40,012 nucleotides of DNA from Peptoniphilus mikwangii (GCF_000468535.1 NZ_AUQY01000004.1:4630-44641); one strand, 5' to 3'. Shown: positions 18,370 through 27,913, numbered from the stretch's first letter. Numbers and translations are program-made. Notes: a model not told the origin generated them from the letters alone.

Positions 18370-19131
18370 TTAGTTTTCTTTTTTATCTTTAGAGTCATTT
18401 CTAAAGTTTTTTCTATTATTATTTCTTTTATTATCTCTGTTATCTTTGTTTTGAGGTCTTCTTCTCTTATTATCTCTGTTATTTTTCTTCTCATCTTTCT
18501 TTTCAGGAAGAACTTCCCCTTTATATAACCATACTTTTACACCAAGCTTACCATAAGTTGTATCAGCTTCTGCAAAACCATAATCAATGTCAGCTCTTAG
18601 AGTTTGTAGAGGTATAGTTCCCTCAGAATATCCTTCTGTTCTTGCCATATCAGCTCCGCCAAGACGACCCGATACCGCTGTCTTTATACCAAGTGCTCCG
18701 GCTCTCATTGTTCTTTGAATAGCTTGTTTCATTGCACGTCTGAAAGATACTCTTCTCTCAAGTGATTCCGCTATAGCTTCCGCTACTAATTGAGAATCTA
18801 AATCTTGATTTTTAATTTCTTCAATATTTAGAACAACACTCTTTTTTGTCAATTTTTCAAGTTCTGTTCTAAGTTCTTCTACTCCAACTCCTCCACGACC
18901 GATAACCATTCCCGGTTTAGCTGTTGAAATTGAAACCTTAACTTTATTTGCAGCTCTTTCTATTTCAACTTTTGAAATTCCGGCTGTATAAAGTTTTTTC
19001 TTTATATATTTACGAATTTTATTATCTTCAACTAATAGGTCTGCGAAATTCTTCTTATTAGCATACCATTTAGAATCCCAGTCCTTGATAATACCAACAC
19101 GAAGTCCATGTGGGTTAACTTTTTGGCCCAT
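18370..19131 (-). CDS. rpsC: 30S ribosomal protein S3 with an Asn/Lys/Arg-rich tail
   Basis: A 253-residue protein at the mRNA entry site. The N-terminal KH domain has [20 protein letters not shown], and the C-terminal domain has [20 protein letters not shown] and [19 protein letters not shown], then [14 protein letters not shown]. The S3 family usually stops near residue 215-220. Here about 35 further residues follow, made almost only of Asn, Lys, Arg and Asp ([19 protein letters not shown] and similar). This low-complexity basic tail is in frame and continuous to the stop codon. Similar extensions are known in some Firmicutes. The tail could bind RNA or be dispensable. Confidence 0.97.
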   Translation of the reverse strand: MGQKVNPHGLRVGIIKDWDSKWYANKKNFADLLVEDNKIRKYIKKKLYTAGISKVEIERAANKVKVSISTAKPGMVIGRGGVGVEELRTELEKLTKKSVVLNIEEIKNQDLDSQLVAEAIAESLERRVSFRRAMKQAIQRTMRAGALGIKTAVSGRLGGADMARTEGYSEGTIPLQTLRADIDYGFAEADTTYGKLGVKVWLYKGEVLPEKKDEKKNNRDNKRRRPQNKDNRDNKRNNNRKNFRNDSKDKKEN

Positions 19132-19143
19132 TATTTACCCTCC

Positions 19144-19479
19144 TTACTCTTGTTCTGCAACTACAACGCCAATGTGGCTTGATCTTTTTAATATCGGATA
19201 TGCCATACCTTTTGCCTTAGGATGAAATCTCTTCATTGTAGGACCATCATTGGCATAGGCCTTTTTAACGTATAAATTATCTCTGTTTAAATTTAAGTTG
19301 TTCTCAGCATTAGCTACTGCAGAATTAAGCACCTTATATAGTTCCTTTGCTCCTCTCTTAGGAGTGAACTTTAGAATAGAAAGGGCTTCGTCAACTTGCT
19401 TTCCACGAATTTCAGCACAAATATAGTTCACCTTTAATGGTGAAATTCTCACATATTTAGCAATTGCTCTTGCTTCCAT
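19144..19479 (-). CDS. rplV: 50S ribosomal protein L22
   Basis: A 111-residue protein whose beta-hairpin lines the nascent-peptide tunnel. It starts MEARAIAKYVRISPLKVNYI, has ANAENNLNLNRDNLYVKKAY, and the hairpin GPTMKRFHPKAKGMAYPILK, then SSHIGVVV. No insertion is seen in the tunnel loop, where macrolide-resistance changes occur in other species. Confidence 0.98.
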   Translation of the reverse strand: MEARAIAKYVRISPLKVNYICAEIRGKQVDEALSILKFTPKRGAKELYKVLNSAVANAENNLNLNRDNLYVKKAYANDGPTMKRFHPKAKGMAYPILKRSSHIGVVVAEQE

Positions 19480-19495
19480 TTTAATCCCCTTTCTC

Positions 19496-19783
19496 TTATT
19501 TCTTTAATCCAGTTGTCTTTTCATTCTTGCCTACATGGCCTCTGAATGTTCTTGTAGGAACAAATTCACCAAGTTTATGACCAACCATATCTTCTGTTAT
19601 ATATATTGGAACATGCTTTCTACCATCATGAACGGCGATTGTATGTTGTACCATTTCAGGAAATATTGTGGAGCGGCGAGACCAAGTTTTAACAACTTTC
19701 TTTTCGTTTGCTTCATTTAATGCGTCGATTTTCTTTAGCAAATGTTCATCTGCAAAAGGTCCTTTTTTAACTGATCTACTCAT
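19496..19783 (-). CDS. rpsS: 30S ribosomal protein S19
   Basis: A 95-residue protein of the 30S head that forms a complex with S13. It starts [20 protein letters not shown] and has [20 protein letters not shown] and [20 protein letters not shown]. Length and order (rplB-rpsS-rplV) are normal. Confidence 0.98.
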   Translation of the reverse strand: MSRSVKKGPFADEHLLKKIDALNEANEKKVVKTWSRRSTIFPEMVQHTIAVHDGRKHVPIYITEDMVGHKLGEFVPTRTFRGHVGKNEKTTGLKK

Positions 19784-19797
19784 TTTTTACCTCCCGC

Positions 19798-20628
19798 TTA
19801 CTTCGTTCTTCTTCTTACGATATATTTATCGCTCTTCTTGTTCTTCTTTCTTGTCTTAAGTCCAAGAGCCGGTTTACCCCAAGGTGTTACCGGTGACGGT
19901 CTACCTATCGGAGCTCTACCTTCCCCACCACCATGAGGGTGATCTACAGGGTTCATTGCAGATCCTCTTACATGAGGTCTGTTTCCAAGATATCTGCTCT
20001 TTCCTGCCTTACCAAGAGTTATAAGTTCATGTGATAGATTTCCAACTTGTCCGATTGTTGCTTTACAATCAACACTTACCAATCTAAATTCACTTGAAGG
20101 AAGTCTTAATTGTGCAAACTTTCCTTCTTTAGCCATTAATTGAGCTTCAGAACCTGCCGATCTTGCAAGTTGTCCTCCTTTTCCGGGAGTCATTTCAACA
20201 TTATGAACTGTTGTACCTACAGGTATATCTTTTAATTTTAACGCATTTCCTATTTTGATATCAGCGTTTTCTCCAGATTCTACTTTATCTCCAACTTTTA
20301 ATCCGTTAGGAGCCAGGATATATCTCTTTTCACCATCTACATAGTTCAATAGAGCTATATAACTTGTTCTGTATGGATCATATTCAATTGAAGCTACTGT
20401 TGCAGGAACTCCGTCTTTATTTCTTTTAAAGTCGATTATTCTGTATCTTCTCTTAACTCCGCCGCCTCTATGTCTTGAAGTTATTCTTCCTTGAGCATTT
20501 CTACCGGCAGTTGTTTTTAGATTTATAGTAAGGCTTTTTTCAGGTGCCTTTTTTGTAATCTCTTCAAATGTTGAGACAGTCATCTGTCTACGAGCAGGAG
20601 AAGTTGGTTTATATCCTCTAATTGCCAT
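19798..20628 (-). CDS. rplB: 50S ribosomal protein L2
   Basis: A 276-residue protein close to the peptidyl-transferase centre. It has [40 protein letters not shown], and the highly conserved C-terminal segment with [20 protein letters not shown] including the functional histidine, then [17 protein letters not shown]. It follows rplW with AGGAGG. Confidence 0.98.
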   Translation of the reverse strand: MAIRGYKPTSPARRQMTVSTFEEITKKAPEKSLTINLKTTAGRNAQGRITSRHRGGGVKRRYRIIDFKRNKDGVPATVASIEYDPYRTSYIALLNYVDGEKRYILAPNGLKVGDKVESGENADIKIGNALKLKDIPVGTTVHNVEMTPGKGGQLARSAGSEAQLMAKEGKFAQLRLPSSEFRLVSVDCKATIGQVGNLSHELITLGKAGKSRYLGNRPHVRGSAMNPVDHPHGGGEGRAPIGRPSPVTPWGKPALGLKTRKKNKKSDKYIVRRRTK

Positions 20629-20644
20629 CTTTTTACCTCCTCAA

Positions 20645-20935
20645 TTATTCCATACCTTCAAAGAATTCAATTGCTTTAGAATCCTCTGTAAGTTTAACTA
20701 TTGCTTTTTTCCATGATGGACGTCTTCCTTGATGCGCACCTTGTCTCTTTAATTTTCCACGCATATTCATAGTGTTTATCGTCTTAACTTTTACTCCAAA
20801 CACTTCTTCGACAGCTCTCTTTATTTCAGCCTTAGTAGCATCTTTTGAAACTTCAAATGTATATTTTCCGTGTTCCATTTGATCCATACTCTTTTCAGTA
20901 ACTATCGGTCTTCTAATAATATCGTATGCATTCAT
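20645..20935 (-). CDS. rplW: 50S ribosomal protein L23
   Basis: A 96-residue protein at the tunnel exit, the docking site for trigger factor and SRP. It starts MNAYDIIRRPIVTEKSMDQM and has EIKRAVEEVFGVKVKTINTM and RGKLKRQGAHQGRRPSWKKA. Its ATG shares a base with the rplD stop (TAATG), so the pair is coupled. Confidence 0.98.
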   Translation of the reverse strand: MNAYDIIRRPIVTEKSMDQMEHGKYTFEVSKDATKAEIKRAVEEVFGVKVKTINTMNMRGKLKRQGAHQGRRPSWKKAIVKLTEDSKAIEFFEGME

Positions 20936-21558
20936 TAGTTGAACACCTCCTCAATTACTCTTAAAGCGTCCTCTGTTATAACAAGTGAGTTGTATTTTAA
21001 GATGTCATATACATTAATATTTTCCGCCATTGTTGTCTTCACATTAGGAATATTTCTTGCAGCTATCTTTACTTTTTCATCATATCCGGCTACTACAACA
21101 AGTGCTTTCGGATCCGCTTTTATTGCCTTTAACATTTGAACAAAGTTCTTTGTCTTAGCATCGTTCATCTTAATATCATCAACTACTATCATTTCATTTT
21201 CACGTACTTTTGAAGTAAGAGCACTTCTAAGTGCAAGTCTTCTTACTTTCTTAGGTGTTGTATATGAGAAATCTCTTGGCTTCGGTGCAAATACAATTCC
21301 TCCGCCTCTCCATTGAGGAGATCTTATACTACCTTGACGAGCACGTCCTGTTCCCTTTTGTTTCCAAGGCTTTCTTCCGCCTCCACGCACTTCTGCACGT
21401 GTCTTTGCGCTCTTAGTGCCTTGTCTTCTGTTAGCTAAAATGTTTTTAACTACTAGGTATACAGCATGCTCATTTATATCAATATCAAATATATTTTCAT
21501 TTAGTTCAATTTCTGAAACGGCAGCGCCTTCCATATTGACAACTTGAATTTTAGGCAT
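20935..21558 (-). CDS. rplD: 50S ribosomal protein L4
   Basis: A 207-residue protein. In E. coli L4 also represses its own S10 operon through the leader RNA. It starts MPKIQVVNMEGAAVSEIELN and has the tunnel loop GGGRKPWKQKGTGRARQGSI, then SPQWRGGGIVFAPKPRDFSY. The open frame begins at 21576, but AAAGGAGGG lies inside that extension and sits before ATG 21558. The leader at 22587-22797 is a candidate target for L4-type feedback. Confidence 0.97.
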   Translation of the reverse strand: MPKIQVVNMEGAAVSEIELNENIFDIDINEHAVYLVVKNILANRRQGTKSAKTRAEVRGGGRKPWKQKGTGRARQGSIRSPQWRGGGIVFAPKPRDFSYTTPKKVRRLALRSALTSKVRENEMIVVDDIKMNDAKTKNFVQMLKAIKADPKALVVVAGYDEKVKIAARNIPNVKTTMAENINVYDILKYNSLVITEDALRVIEEVFN

Positions 21559-21575
21559 ATTATACCCTCCTTTCA

Positions 21576-22208
21576 CTACTTATGAGCTTTAACAGTTTCT
21601 TTTAAAGTTACTATTCCCTTCTTAGGTCCCGGTATCGCACCCTTTACAAGAATTAAATTCTTTTCAAGATCAACTCTTACTACCTCAAGGTTTTGAACTG
21701 TAACTTGCTCATTTCCCATCTTTCCAGCCATTCTGTGATTTTTAAATACTTTTCCCGGATAAGTAGCGGCACCCATACCACCTGGCATTCTGTGGAACTT
21801 AGAACCGTGAGTTTCTCTACCACGTCCAAAGCCGTGTCTTCTTATAACACCTTGTGTTCCCTTACCCTTTGAAGTACCTGTAACATCAATAAATTCTCCA
21901 ACTGAGAATAAGTCAACTTTAATTTCATCTCCGATATTATAGTTTTCAACTTCTTCAGTTCTGAATTCTCTTAAATTCTTTTTGCATTCTACGCCTGCCT
22001 TAGCGAAGTGTCCTTTTAAAGGTTTATTAACTCTTCTTTCTTTTACAAATCCTGTTGCAACTTGAACAGCATTATATCCGTCTACTTCAACAGTCTTTTT
22101 TTGAACTACTACGTTAGGCTCAGCTTCAATAACTGTTACTGGAGTAACTTTACCTTCTTCATCAAAGATTTGAGTCATCCCAATCTTTTTTCCAATTAAT
22201 AATTTCAA
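21576..22208 (-). CDS. rplC: 50S ribosomal protein L3
   Basis: A 210-residue protein whose extension reaches the peptidyl-transferase centre. It starts [20 protein letters not shown] and has [37 protein letters not shown] and [20 protein letters not shown]. It lies 60 bases after rpsJ, the widest internal gap at the start of the operon. Confidence 0.98.
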   Translation of the reverse strand: MKLLIGKKIGMTQIFDEEGKVTPVTVIEAEPNVVVQKKTVEVDGYNAVQVATGFVKERRVNKPLKGHFAKAGVECKKNLREFRTEEVENYNIGDEIKVDLFSVGEFIDVTGTSKGKGTQGVIRRHGFGRGRETHGSKFHRMPGGMGAATYPGKVFKNHRMAGKMGNEQVTVQNLEVVRVDLEKNLILVKGAIPGPKKGIVTLKETVKAHK

Positions 22209-22268
22209 TGCTTAACCTCCTAAATTTTTACAGCGGATTGTATCAACAATCTTATAAAGAACAATTAT

Positions 22269-22586
22269 CTATAGCTTAATTTCTATATCAACACCAGCCG
22301 GTAAGTTGAGCTTCATTAGTGAATCAACAGTCTTTTGATTTGGATTGATGATATCAATAAGACGTTTGTGAGTTCTTTGCTCAAATTGTTCTCTTGAATC
22401 CTTATACTTGTGAACTGCCCTTAATATAGTTACAACTTCCTTTTCTGTAGGTAGAGGTATTGGACCCGAAACAGTTGCACCTGTTTGTTTTGCAGCCTCT
22501 ACGATTTTTGAAGCAGAACTGTCAATAAGTTCATGATCATAAGCTTTAAGTCTGATTCTAATTTTTTGTTTGCTATTGTTTGACAT
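22269..22586 (-). CDS. rpsJ: 30S ribosomal protein S10
   Basis: A 105-residue protein of the 30S head, also the transcription factor NusE. It starts [20 protein letters not shown] and has [20 protein letters not shown] and [20 protein letters not shown]. It is the first gene of the 30-gene cluster and follows AGGAGGG. A structured leader of about 210 nt precedes it. Confidence 0.98.
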   Translation of the reverse strand: MSNNSKQKIRIRLKAYDHELIDSSASKIVEAAKQTGATVSGPIPLPTEKEVVTILRAVHKYKDSREQFEQRTHKRLIDIINPNQKTVDSLMKLNLPAGVDIEIKL

Positions 22587-22797
22587 AATTTCCCTCCTAT
22601 TCGCATAAATACGCTTCTTGCGAGAAAGGGTTATCGATAAACGCGCCCCGGTGTTTCATCGGGTGCACAATAAAAGAAAAAATAACCCATCGCCTAAATC
22701 AAGTTTAGACTTCTCATTCATAATTACCTTGAAATCCCTTTTTTCCACAAGATTTCAAGCAACTTATGAAATCATCGCAATTAATTCATTTCAAACG
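22587..22797 (-). promoter_or_regulatory. Structured 5' leader of the S10 operon with competing hairpins
   Basis: Between the predicted start site and rpsJ the RNA has several inverted repeats. In transcript order: segment A, GATTTCA (complement of 22767-22773); B, CTTGAAATC (complement of 22751-22759); C, GATTTCAAG (complement of 22728-22736). B can pair with A (7 bp) or C (9 bp) but not both. Further down, arms at 22628-22634 and 22682-22688 (GGGTTAT/ATAACCC) enclose a GC-rich hairpin near 22645-22664 (CCCGATG-AAA-CACCGGG in RNA sense, one mismatch). This looks like an autoregulatory or attenuator leader. The ligand (for example L4) is inference. Confidence 0.55.
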
Positions 22798-22804
22798 CTC
22801 TAAT

Positions 22805-22833
22805 ATTATACAAAATACAACTATATTTGTAAA
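22805..22833 (-). promoter_or_regulatory. S10 operon promoter
   Basis: TTTACA (22828-22833) and TATAAT (22805-22810) on the minus strand are separated by exactly 17 bases, close to ideal sigma-70/sigma-A. An A/T-rich stretch with T-runs lies just upstream (22834-22870) and may act as an UP element. The predicted start is near 22797. Confidence 0.85.
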
Positions 22834-22901
22834 GAATTTTTTTAATTTTTTTTCGTTTTTATGTGAAATTTTTGTGAAATTTATTTTTGTTTCAATTATC
22901 A

Positions 22902-22934
22902 AAAAAAGATATAGCTAATAGCCATATCTTTTTT
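22902..22934. terminator. Terminator hairpin between the 22956 gene and the S10 promoter
   Basis: AAAAAAGATAT (about 22902-22912) pairs with ATATCTTTTTT (about 22924-22934), with an inner AGCT/AGC(C) extension around AAT. T-runs are present for either strand. On the minus strand it lies about 20 bases past the stop of the membrane-protein gene. Confidence 0.85.
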
Positions 22935-22955
22935 AATTTACACAAATTTTTATTA

Positions 22956-23388
22956 CTAATTCAATTGTTCACCTTCAGATGACATAACTTCTCCCTGTTT
23001 TTCTTCTTCACTTAGTCTATCATACAAGTCAGGATAATATTTTTTCATCAATTCAAGTCCCGTAGGAGTCCAAACAAATTGTCTACCTTCTTCTTTTTCT
23101 TTAATCGCCTTTAAAATATTTTCTTTGATTTTCTCACGTTTTTCATTATAGGACATTTTTACAAAATCATTAATTTCTTCCCCGTTAGTTGCATCCGCCA
23201 CATTATTATCACTTAAAGATTTTCTTGCATCTTCTCCCATAAGAACTTCCGCATAAATCGGCTGAGTAGCTAAACTTAAAAATTCTTCCTCCGCTTTACT
23301 CCCGCTCTTAACTTTAAATAAAACTGTAAGCACTATTATAATAGGTAATACAAAAAATATAGTTAATACAAAAAATTTTTTTATTCAT
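22956..23388 (-). pseudogene. Membrane-anchored small protein, start out of frame at an A/T homopolymer
   Basis: The continuous frame (23333 down to 22956) has no good start. In frame upstream it reads KKFFVLTIFFVLPIIIVLTV, a transmembrane anchor, but meets TGA just before it. An ideal start exists: AAGAGG (23393-23398) then ATG at 23388, reading ATG AAT AAA AAA in a different phase. The coding strand has A7 followed by T6 (23370-23382). With six A's the ATG would join the long frame exactly, giving MNKKFFVLTIFFVLP and about 143 residues: an N-terminal anchor and a charged extracytoplasmic domain ending MSSEGEQLN. So it is either a frameshift mutation, slippage or phase variation, or a sequencing error. 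The domain family is not recognised. Confidence 0.7.
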
Positions 23389-23486
23389 AAAACCTCTTTA
23401 TATTAATTAATAACTTCAGTATACAATATAAATTAATTTACTATTATAACTTTATCAAAAAAACAAATTCAATTTCAACTATCTTA

Positions 23487-25208
23487 TCAATATAAGTATT
23501 CTTCCGTTATATTTGATCTTTGAATCATTCTGTTATACAGCTTTGAAGTTTTCATTAATTCATCGTGTTTACCTATGGATTCTACTTTTCCATTTTCCAA
23601 AACAACTATCTTATCAGCCTTTTCAATTGACTTTAATCTATGAGAAATTATTACAACAGTCTTATTCTTTATAAGAGTGTTTAATCCTTCCTGTATTTTC
23701 ATTTCATTTTCTACATCAAGCGAAGCACTTATCTCATCTAAAATTATTATAGGAGCATCTTTTAATATCGCCCTTGCAATAGAAATTCTCTGTCTTTCTC
23801 CTCCGGAAAGCTTACTTCCGTTTTCTCCTATAAATGTATTGTATCCATCAGGTAATTTTTCAATAAACTCATTACAATTTGCAAGTTTTGCAGCTTTTAT
23901 TACATCTTCATCACTCGCATTTTTATTTCCTATTCTGATATTTTCCATAACAGATGTATTGAATAAGGTAACATCCTGAAATACTATTGAAATTTTTTCA
24001 AAAAGCGAATCTGTATCTATATTCTTTATTTCTTTTCCGTCGATAATAATTTGCCCCTTGTCATAGTCATAAAGCCTTGACATAAGTCTTAGTATTGAAG
24101 TTTTACCGCAACCTGACGGTCCTACTAAAGCTGTAACTTCATTTTGTTTTGCAATAAACGAAACTTTATCTATTACTTTTCTATCATCATTATAAGAAAA
24201 TTCTACATCTTTAAATTCAATATCATATTGTTTAATATCAAACTTTTCTCCGCCTTGTAACTGAACACCTCTCAGCTCTTGAATTCTCTTAATTCTCGCA
24301 TCTATATACAATATTTCGGCAATGTTCATATATAGCCCGCTAACTCCGTCTATTATTTTTGAAGCGGCAGCTAAATATCCGATTAAGTATAACAAAGATA
24401 CTTCTCCTCTAATATATAAAATACTTCCGAATAAAATTGTAAGTCCTAAAGTAAATCTGAGAACGGAACTTGACAGTGAAACAGGTATTGCTTGATAAAA
24501 TTCAGATGCTATATGAATTTTTTCAGTCTTTTCAACCTTTCTATTCAGATCTTCCGCCACTTTTTCACTTTGTCCATAGCTCTTAATTTCCTGCTGAAGT
24601 TCTATAGCCTCTTGAAAACTTTCTGAATTTTCTCTCAAATTTTTATAGTACTTGGTAGTTCCATAAATTTGAAACTTTTTAGACAAAATAAGCATTATAA
24701 AACTTAAAACAACCGGAATTATTACGCAAAGTCCCAATTTAAAATTTCCTGTAAGCATCATTATACTTATTACTATAAGATAAATTATAAATCCTATAAC
24801 TTGAGGAATAGCATGACTCATTGCATGTTCTATATCCGATACATCCTTCATTACAGCTTGAGATAAGTCTGATATGTCATGCTTTGAAAAATAAGATAGC
24901 GGCAAAGCTTTCAAAATATTTGCAATTTCTATTCTAAGGTTTGCACTTTCCTTATAAACTTCCATATATAAAGTATTATAATTTATATAAATAATCACAT
25001 ACATCGCAACAGCAATAACTAAAATTCCGACTATATAAAAATTAATTCCGTTTAGATTATTTTCAATTAATCCCTGTATAAAATACATAATTAAAATTAT
25101 CGGAGCCATATATGCAAGATACATAAAAAATGAAGATATAGATGCTCTAACAAGACCTCTTGCTCCTGTTTCAGTAAGCCCAAACATCTTTTTTATTCTG
25201 TTAATCAT
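23487..25208 (-). CDS. ABC half-transporter (membrane domain plus ATPase), second of a pair
   Basis: A 573-residue exporter-fold half-transporter. The N-terminal ~310 residues hold the transmembrane helices (ASISSFFMYLAYMAPIILIM at the start). The C-terminal ATPase has Walker A GPSGCGKTS, signature LSGGERQRISIARAIL, Walker B IIILDEIS with catalytic Glu, and the H-loop ISHR. The open frame begins at 25268, but GGAGGA sits five bases before ATG 25208, which also overlaps the partner gene by eight bases. With the partner it should form a heterodimer. AraC-plus-two-half-transporter operons of this type, such as YbtP/YbtQ and IrtAB, import iron siderophores despite the exporter fold. The Fur box upstream of the operon supports an iron role. 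The substrate is unknown. Confidence 0.85.
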   Translation of the reverse strand: MINRIKKMFGLTETGARGLVRASISSFFMYLAYMAPIILIMYFIQGLIENNLNGINFYIVGILVIAVAMYVIIYINYNTLYMEVYKESANLRIEIANILKALPLSYFSKHDISDLSQAVMKDVSDIEHAMSHAIPQVIGFIIYLIVISIMMLTGNFKLGLCVIIPVVLSFIMLILSKKFQIYGTTKYYKNLRENSESFQEAIELQQEIKSYGQSEKVAEDLNRKVEKTEKIHIASEFYQAIPVSLSSSVLRFTLGLTILFGSILYIRGEVSLLYLIGYLAAASKIIDGVSGLYMNIAEILYIDARIKRIQELRGVQLQGGEKFDIKQYDIEFKDVEFSYNDDRKVIDKVSFIAKQNEVTALVGPSGCGKTSILRLMSRLYDYDKGQIIIDGKEIKNIDTDSLFEKISIVFQDVTLFNTSVMENIRIGNKNASDEDVIKAAKLANCNEFIEKLPDGYNTFIGENGSKLSGGERQRISIARAILKDAPIIILDEISASLDVENEMKIQEGLNTLIKNKTVVIISHRLKSIEKADKIVVLENGKVESIGKHDELMKTSKLYNRMIQRSNITEEYLY

Positions 25209-26943
25209 AAATCCTCCAATCATTCGCCTTTGCAAATAAAGCTTGCAATGCACTATATTTTCCCTCAATATTCATAAGCTCTTTATCCGTTCCTCTTTCT
25301 ATTACATTTCCATCCTCAATTACTAAAATTTCATCTACATTCCTAATAGAACTGAGTCTGTGTGCTATCATTATTACAGTCTTATCTTTCATAAGGTTTG
25401 AAAAAGCTTGTTGTATTTCGTATTCATTTTCAGGATCAGCCGCAGCTGATGCTTCATCAAGTATTATAATATTTGCATTTTTTAAAATTGCTCTTGCAAT
25501 AGCAATTCTCTGGATTTCTCCACCGGATAAATGTACTCCTTTAGACCCTATAACCGTATTTTCTCTATCCTTAAACTTATCCAGAATGTCATCACATCTT
25601 GCACTTTTTAAGGCATTCATAACATCCTCATAGCTTGCATTTTCATTTCCCATCTTCACATTTTCAAATATTGTTGTTTTAAACAGCTTTGAATTTTGGA
25701 ATACAAAGGCAATATTACTCATAAGTGCTTTTTGAGAATATTCACTTATATTTCTTTCTCCAATCAAAATAGTGCCTTCATCCACCTTATAAAATCCGGA
25801 AATAAGCTTTGCTATTGTTGACTTTCCGCTTCCTGATGAACCTACAAGTGCATATACTCTTTTATCTTTTAATGAAAAACTTACATTTTTTAATACATAA
25901 TCATCTTCATATTTAAAAGATACATTTTTAAATTCTATGTTATAACTGTCAAATTTTTCTATATTTCCATGTTTTAAATTTTCAACAGACATCCCTTCAA
26001 ATAGTTTTTCAAGTTTTTCCACAGCTGATACTCCCATATATTGATACATTCCAACATACATTATTTTCATAAAACATGTGAACATAATCCCTGCAAAACA
26101 CATAAAGAAAACTGTCTTAGCTAATATGAACTTCGGATTTACTCCTCTATTCAAAAAATAAATTGCAAAAGGTATTGAAATTACAGCAAAAATATTAAAT
26201 AAAACTTGAAATGCAACATATGGTGTTCTACAACTTATTGTATAGTTAAAGGCATATTTGGAATAACTCATTATAGATTCATAAAATGCTTTAAATGAAT
26301 GAATTGTACTTCTAAATATCTTTACCACTTGCATACCTCTAACATACTCAACAGCTTCACTGTTTAATTTTTCAAGAGATGCCATATATGTTGCCATAAA
26401 TTCTTTATTACCCATCATCCAATTTACTTCAATTCCACCTATAAAAATCAAAATTATAATAGCTATTCCAAACTTTATATCTACCATAAAAGTTATCATT
26501 ACCATTAAAATCGGTGTTATTACAGCTCCAACAAGATCAGGAATTAAATGCGCAACAATCATATGAGTTTCTGCCGCATTATCATCTATAATTTTTCTTA
26601 TCTTTCCCGATGAATTCATATCAAAGAATGCAAATGATGAATTCATCAGATATTTTATTCCTACTTTTCTCAAATTTGTTTCAAGCCTAAATGCAAGCAA
26701 ATGTGATGCCCAAAGCGCAAAGAAATATACTATCGAATTGGCAATCATCATTACTACTATTAGTACAGCATAATATTTTGAATTTTCTACATTACCGTTT
26801 ACTATAAGTTCATTTAAAAATTTCCAAAAATACCAATATGGGCCCATTAATAAAAAACATGAAATAACCGACAATATCATTGAAATATACGCATCATGCT
26901 TTTTTTCAGGAACATAACTCAACAATTTTTTATAAGTATTCAT
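25201..26943 (-). CDS. ABC half-transporter (membrane domain plus ATPase), first of a pair
   Basis: A 580-residue partner of the following gene. Five to six hydrophobic segments lie in residues ~20-300 (SMILSVISCFLLMGPYWYF, FGIAIIILIFIGGIEVNWM). Walker A GSSGSGKST is at 368-376, signature LSGGEIQRIAIARAIL follows, then Walker B NIIILDEAS with Glu and D-loop AAADPENE, and H-loop IAHRLSS. AGGAGG lies in the end of the AraC gene, one base separates the two, and the downstream half-transporter overlaps by eight bases, so the three are one translationally coupled unit. Iron or siderophore uptake is inferred from the Fur box and the AraC neighbour. Efflux is the alternative. Confidence 0.85.
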   Translation of the reverse strand: MNTYKKLLSYVPEKKHDAYISMILSVISCFLLMGPYWYFWKFLNELIVNGNVENSKYYAVLIVVMMIANSIVYFFALWASHLLAFRLETNLRKVGIKYLMNSSFAFFDMNSSGKIRKIIDDNAAETHMIVAHLIPDLVGAVITPILMVMITFMVDIKFGIAIIILIFIGGIEVNWMMGNKEFMATYMASLEKLNSEAVEYVRGMQVVKIFRSTIHSFKAFYESIMSYSKYAFNYTISCRTPYVAFQVLFNIFAVISIPFAIYFLNRGVNPKFILAKTVFFMCFAGIMFTCFMKIMYVGMYQYMGVSAVEKLEKLFEGMSVENLKHGNIEKFDSYNIEFKNVSFKYEDDYVLKNVSFSLKDKRVYALVGSSGSGKSTIAKLISGFYKVDEGTILIGERNISEYSQKALMSNIAFVFQNSKLFKTTIFENVKMGNENASYEDVMNALKSARCDDILDKFKDRENTVIGSKGVHLSGGEIQRIAIARAILKNANIIILDEASAAADPENEYEIQQAFSNLMKDKTVIMIAHRLSSIRNVDEILVIEDGNVIERGTDKELMNIEGKYSALQALFAKANDWRIYD

Positions 26944-26944
26944 A

Positions 26945-27898
26945 CTACCTCCTCATATTTCTAAATTTAGAAGGACTACATCCTTTCATGTCCTTAAAAA
27001 TTTTTGAAAACTTACTTACATTTGAATATCCAAGTAAATTTGCTATTTCAGTTATGGATTTTTCAGATTCTTTAAGCAAAATTTCAGCTTCATTTATCTT
27101 GTAATCAATCAAATATGAATTTATCGGCATACCATAAATTTCTTTAAACAACTTTTTAAGAGTAGTCATCGAGATATTAAATTTCTCTGAAATAAATTCA
27201 ATAGTATATCTCTTAGATAAATCGCCAATCAAAAAATTTCTTATATCCTTTACTTTTTTCACCTGAGAACTTTTATAATATGTCAAAACATCTTTCTCAG
27301 ACATGTCTAAATTTTGAATATAATTTAAAATTTCAATAAGCTTTATTCTATATGTATTTACATTCAAAAAATCATGTGAATTAAATCCATATAAAATTTC
27401 ATTTATTCTCGGATTATCTCTTTTCATATAAGTTTTATGAATTTTAAACTTTTCATAAATTTCTAATATATCCACTCCAAACAAGCTAAATATATTTTTA
27501 GTATGTTCGTTTATATTCTTTATAGATATCATATAGGTAATTCCCTTAAATTTTTTCATAGGAAAACTATACGACTGTACAGATAAGGGACACGTATCTA
27601 CCATAAAAGACTTTTTAGACAAGTACGTATATCTATTATCTTTTAGTCCCCACTCAATTCTTCCCTCTAAACAATAAGATAAATTTAAGTTTTCTATATA
27701 AATCTCTTCCGGCGATATACATGAAACAACATCCTCATAATCTGTAATAGCAACAAGTACACCATCAAATATTTCAGCACAATACATATCAAGTTTCTCG
27801 CCATTTTTCCCTGTAAATTTATAAAACTTATTTTCTTCTCCCACAAAGCGGAGACCTTTAATATCCATAACATTTATTATAAAATCAAGTCCAAGCAT
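26945..27898 (-). CDS. AraC-family regulator of the ABC transporter operon
   Basis: A 317-residue protein. The C-terminal ~100 residues have the two AraC helix-turn-helix units: YTIEFISEKFNISMTTLKKL, then INEAEILLKESEKSITEIAN and LLGYSNVSKFSKIFKDMKG, ending CSPSKFRNMRR. The N-terminal ~200 residues are a divergent sensory region (CLEGRIEWGLKDNRYTYL) like that of YbtA/PchR-type siderophore regulators; no ligand is assigned. It starts after AAAGGTGAT at 27898, with a Fur-type box 16-30 bases upstream, and is directly followed by the transporter genes. It probably activates them when the imported compound is present. Confidence 0.85.
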   Translation of the reverse strand: MLGLDFIINVMDIKGLRFVGEENKFYKFTGKNGEKLDMYCAEIFDGVLVAITDYEDVVSCISPEEIYIENLNLSYCLEGRIEWGLKDNRYTYLSKKSFMVDTCPLSVQSYSFPMKKFKGITYMISIKNINEHTKNIFSLFGVDILEIYEKFKIHKTYMKRDNPRINEILYGFNSHDFLNVNTYRIKLIEILNYIQNLDMSEKDVLTYYKSSQVKKVKDIRNFLIGDLSKRYTIEFISEKFNISMTTLKKLFKEIYGMPINSYLIDYKINEAEILLKESEKSITEIANLLGYSNVSKFSKIFKDMKGCSPSKFRNMRR

Positions 27899-27913
27899 AA
27901 AATCACCTTTTTT

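Noticed and set aside
22834-22890. Two TGTGAAATTT copies upstream of the S10 promoter as a Rex or Crp/Fnr site
   Set aside because: They are direct repeats without the required inverted TCACA or TTTCACAA half.
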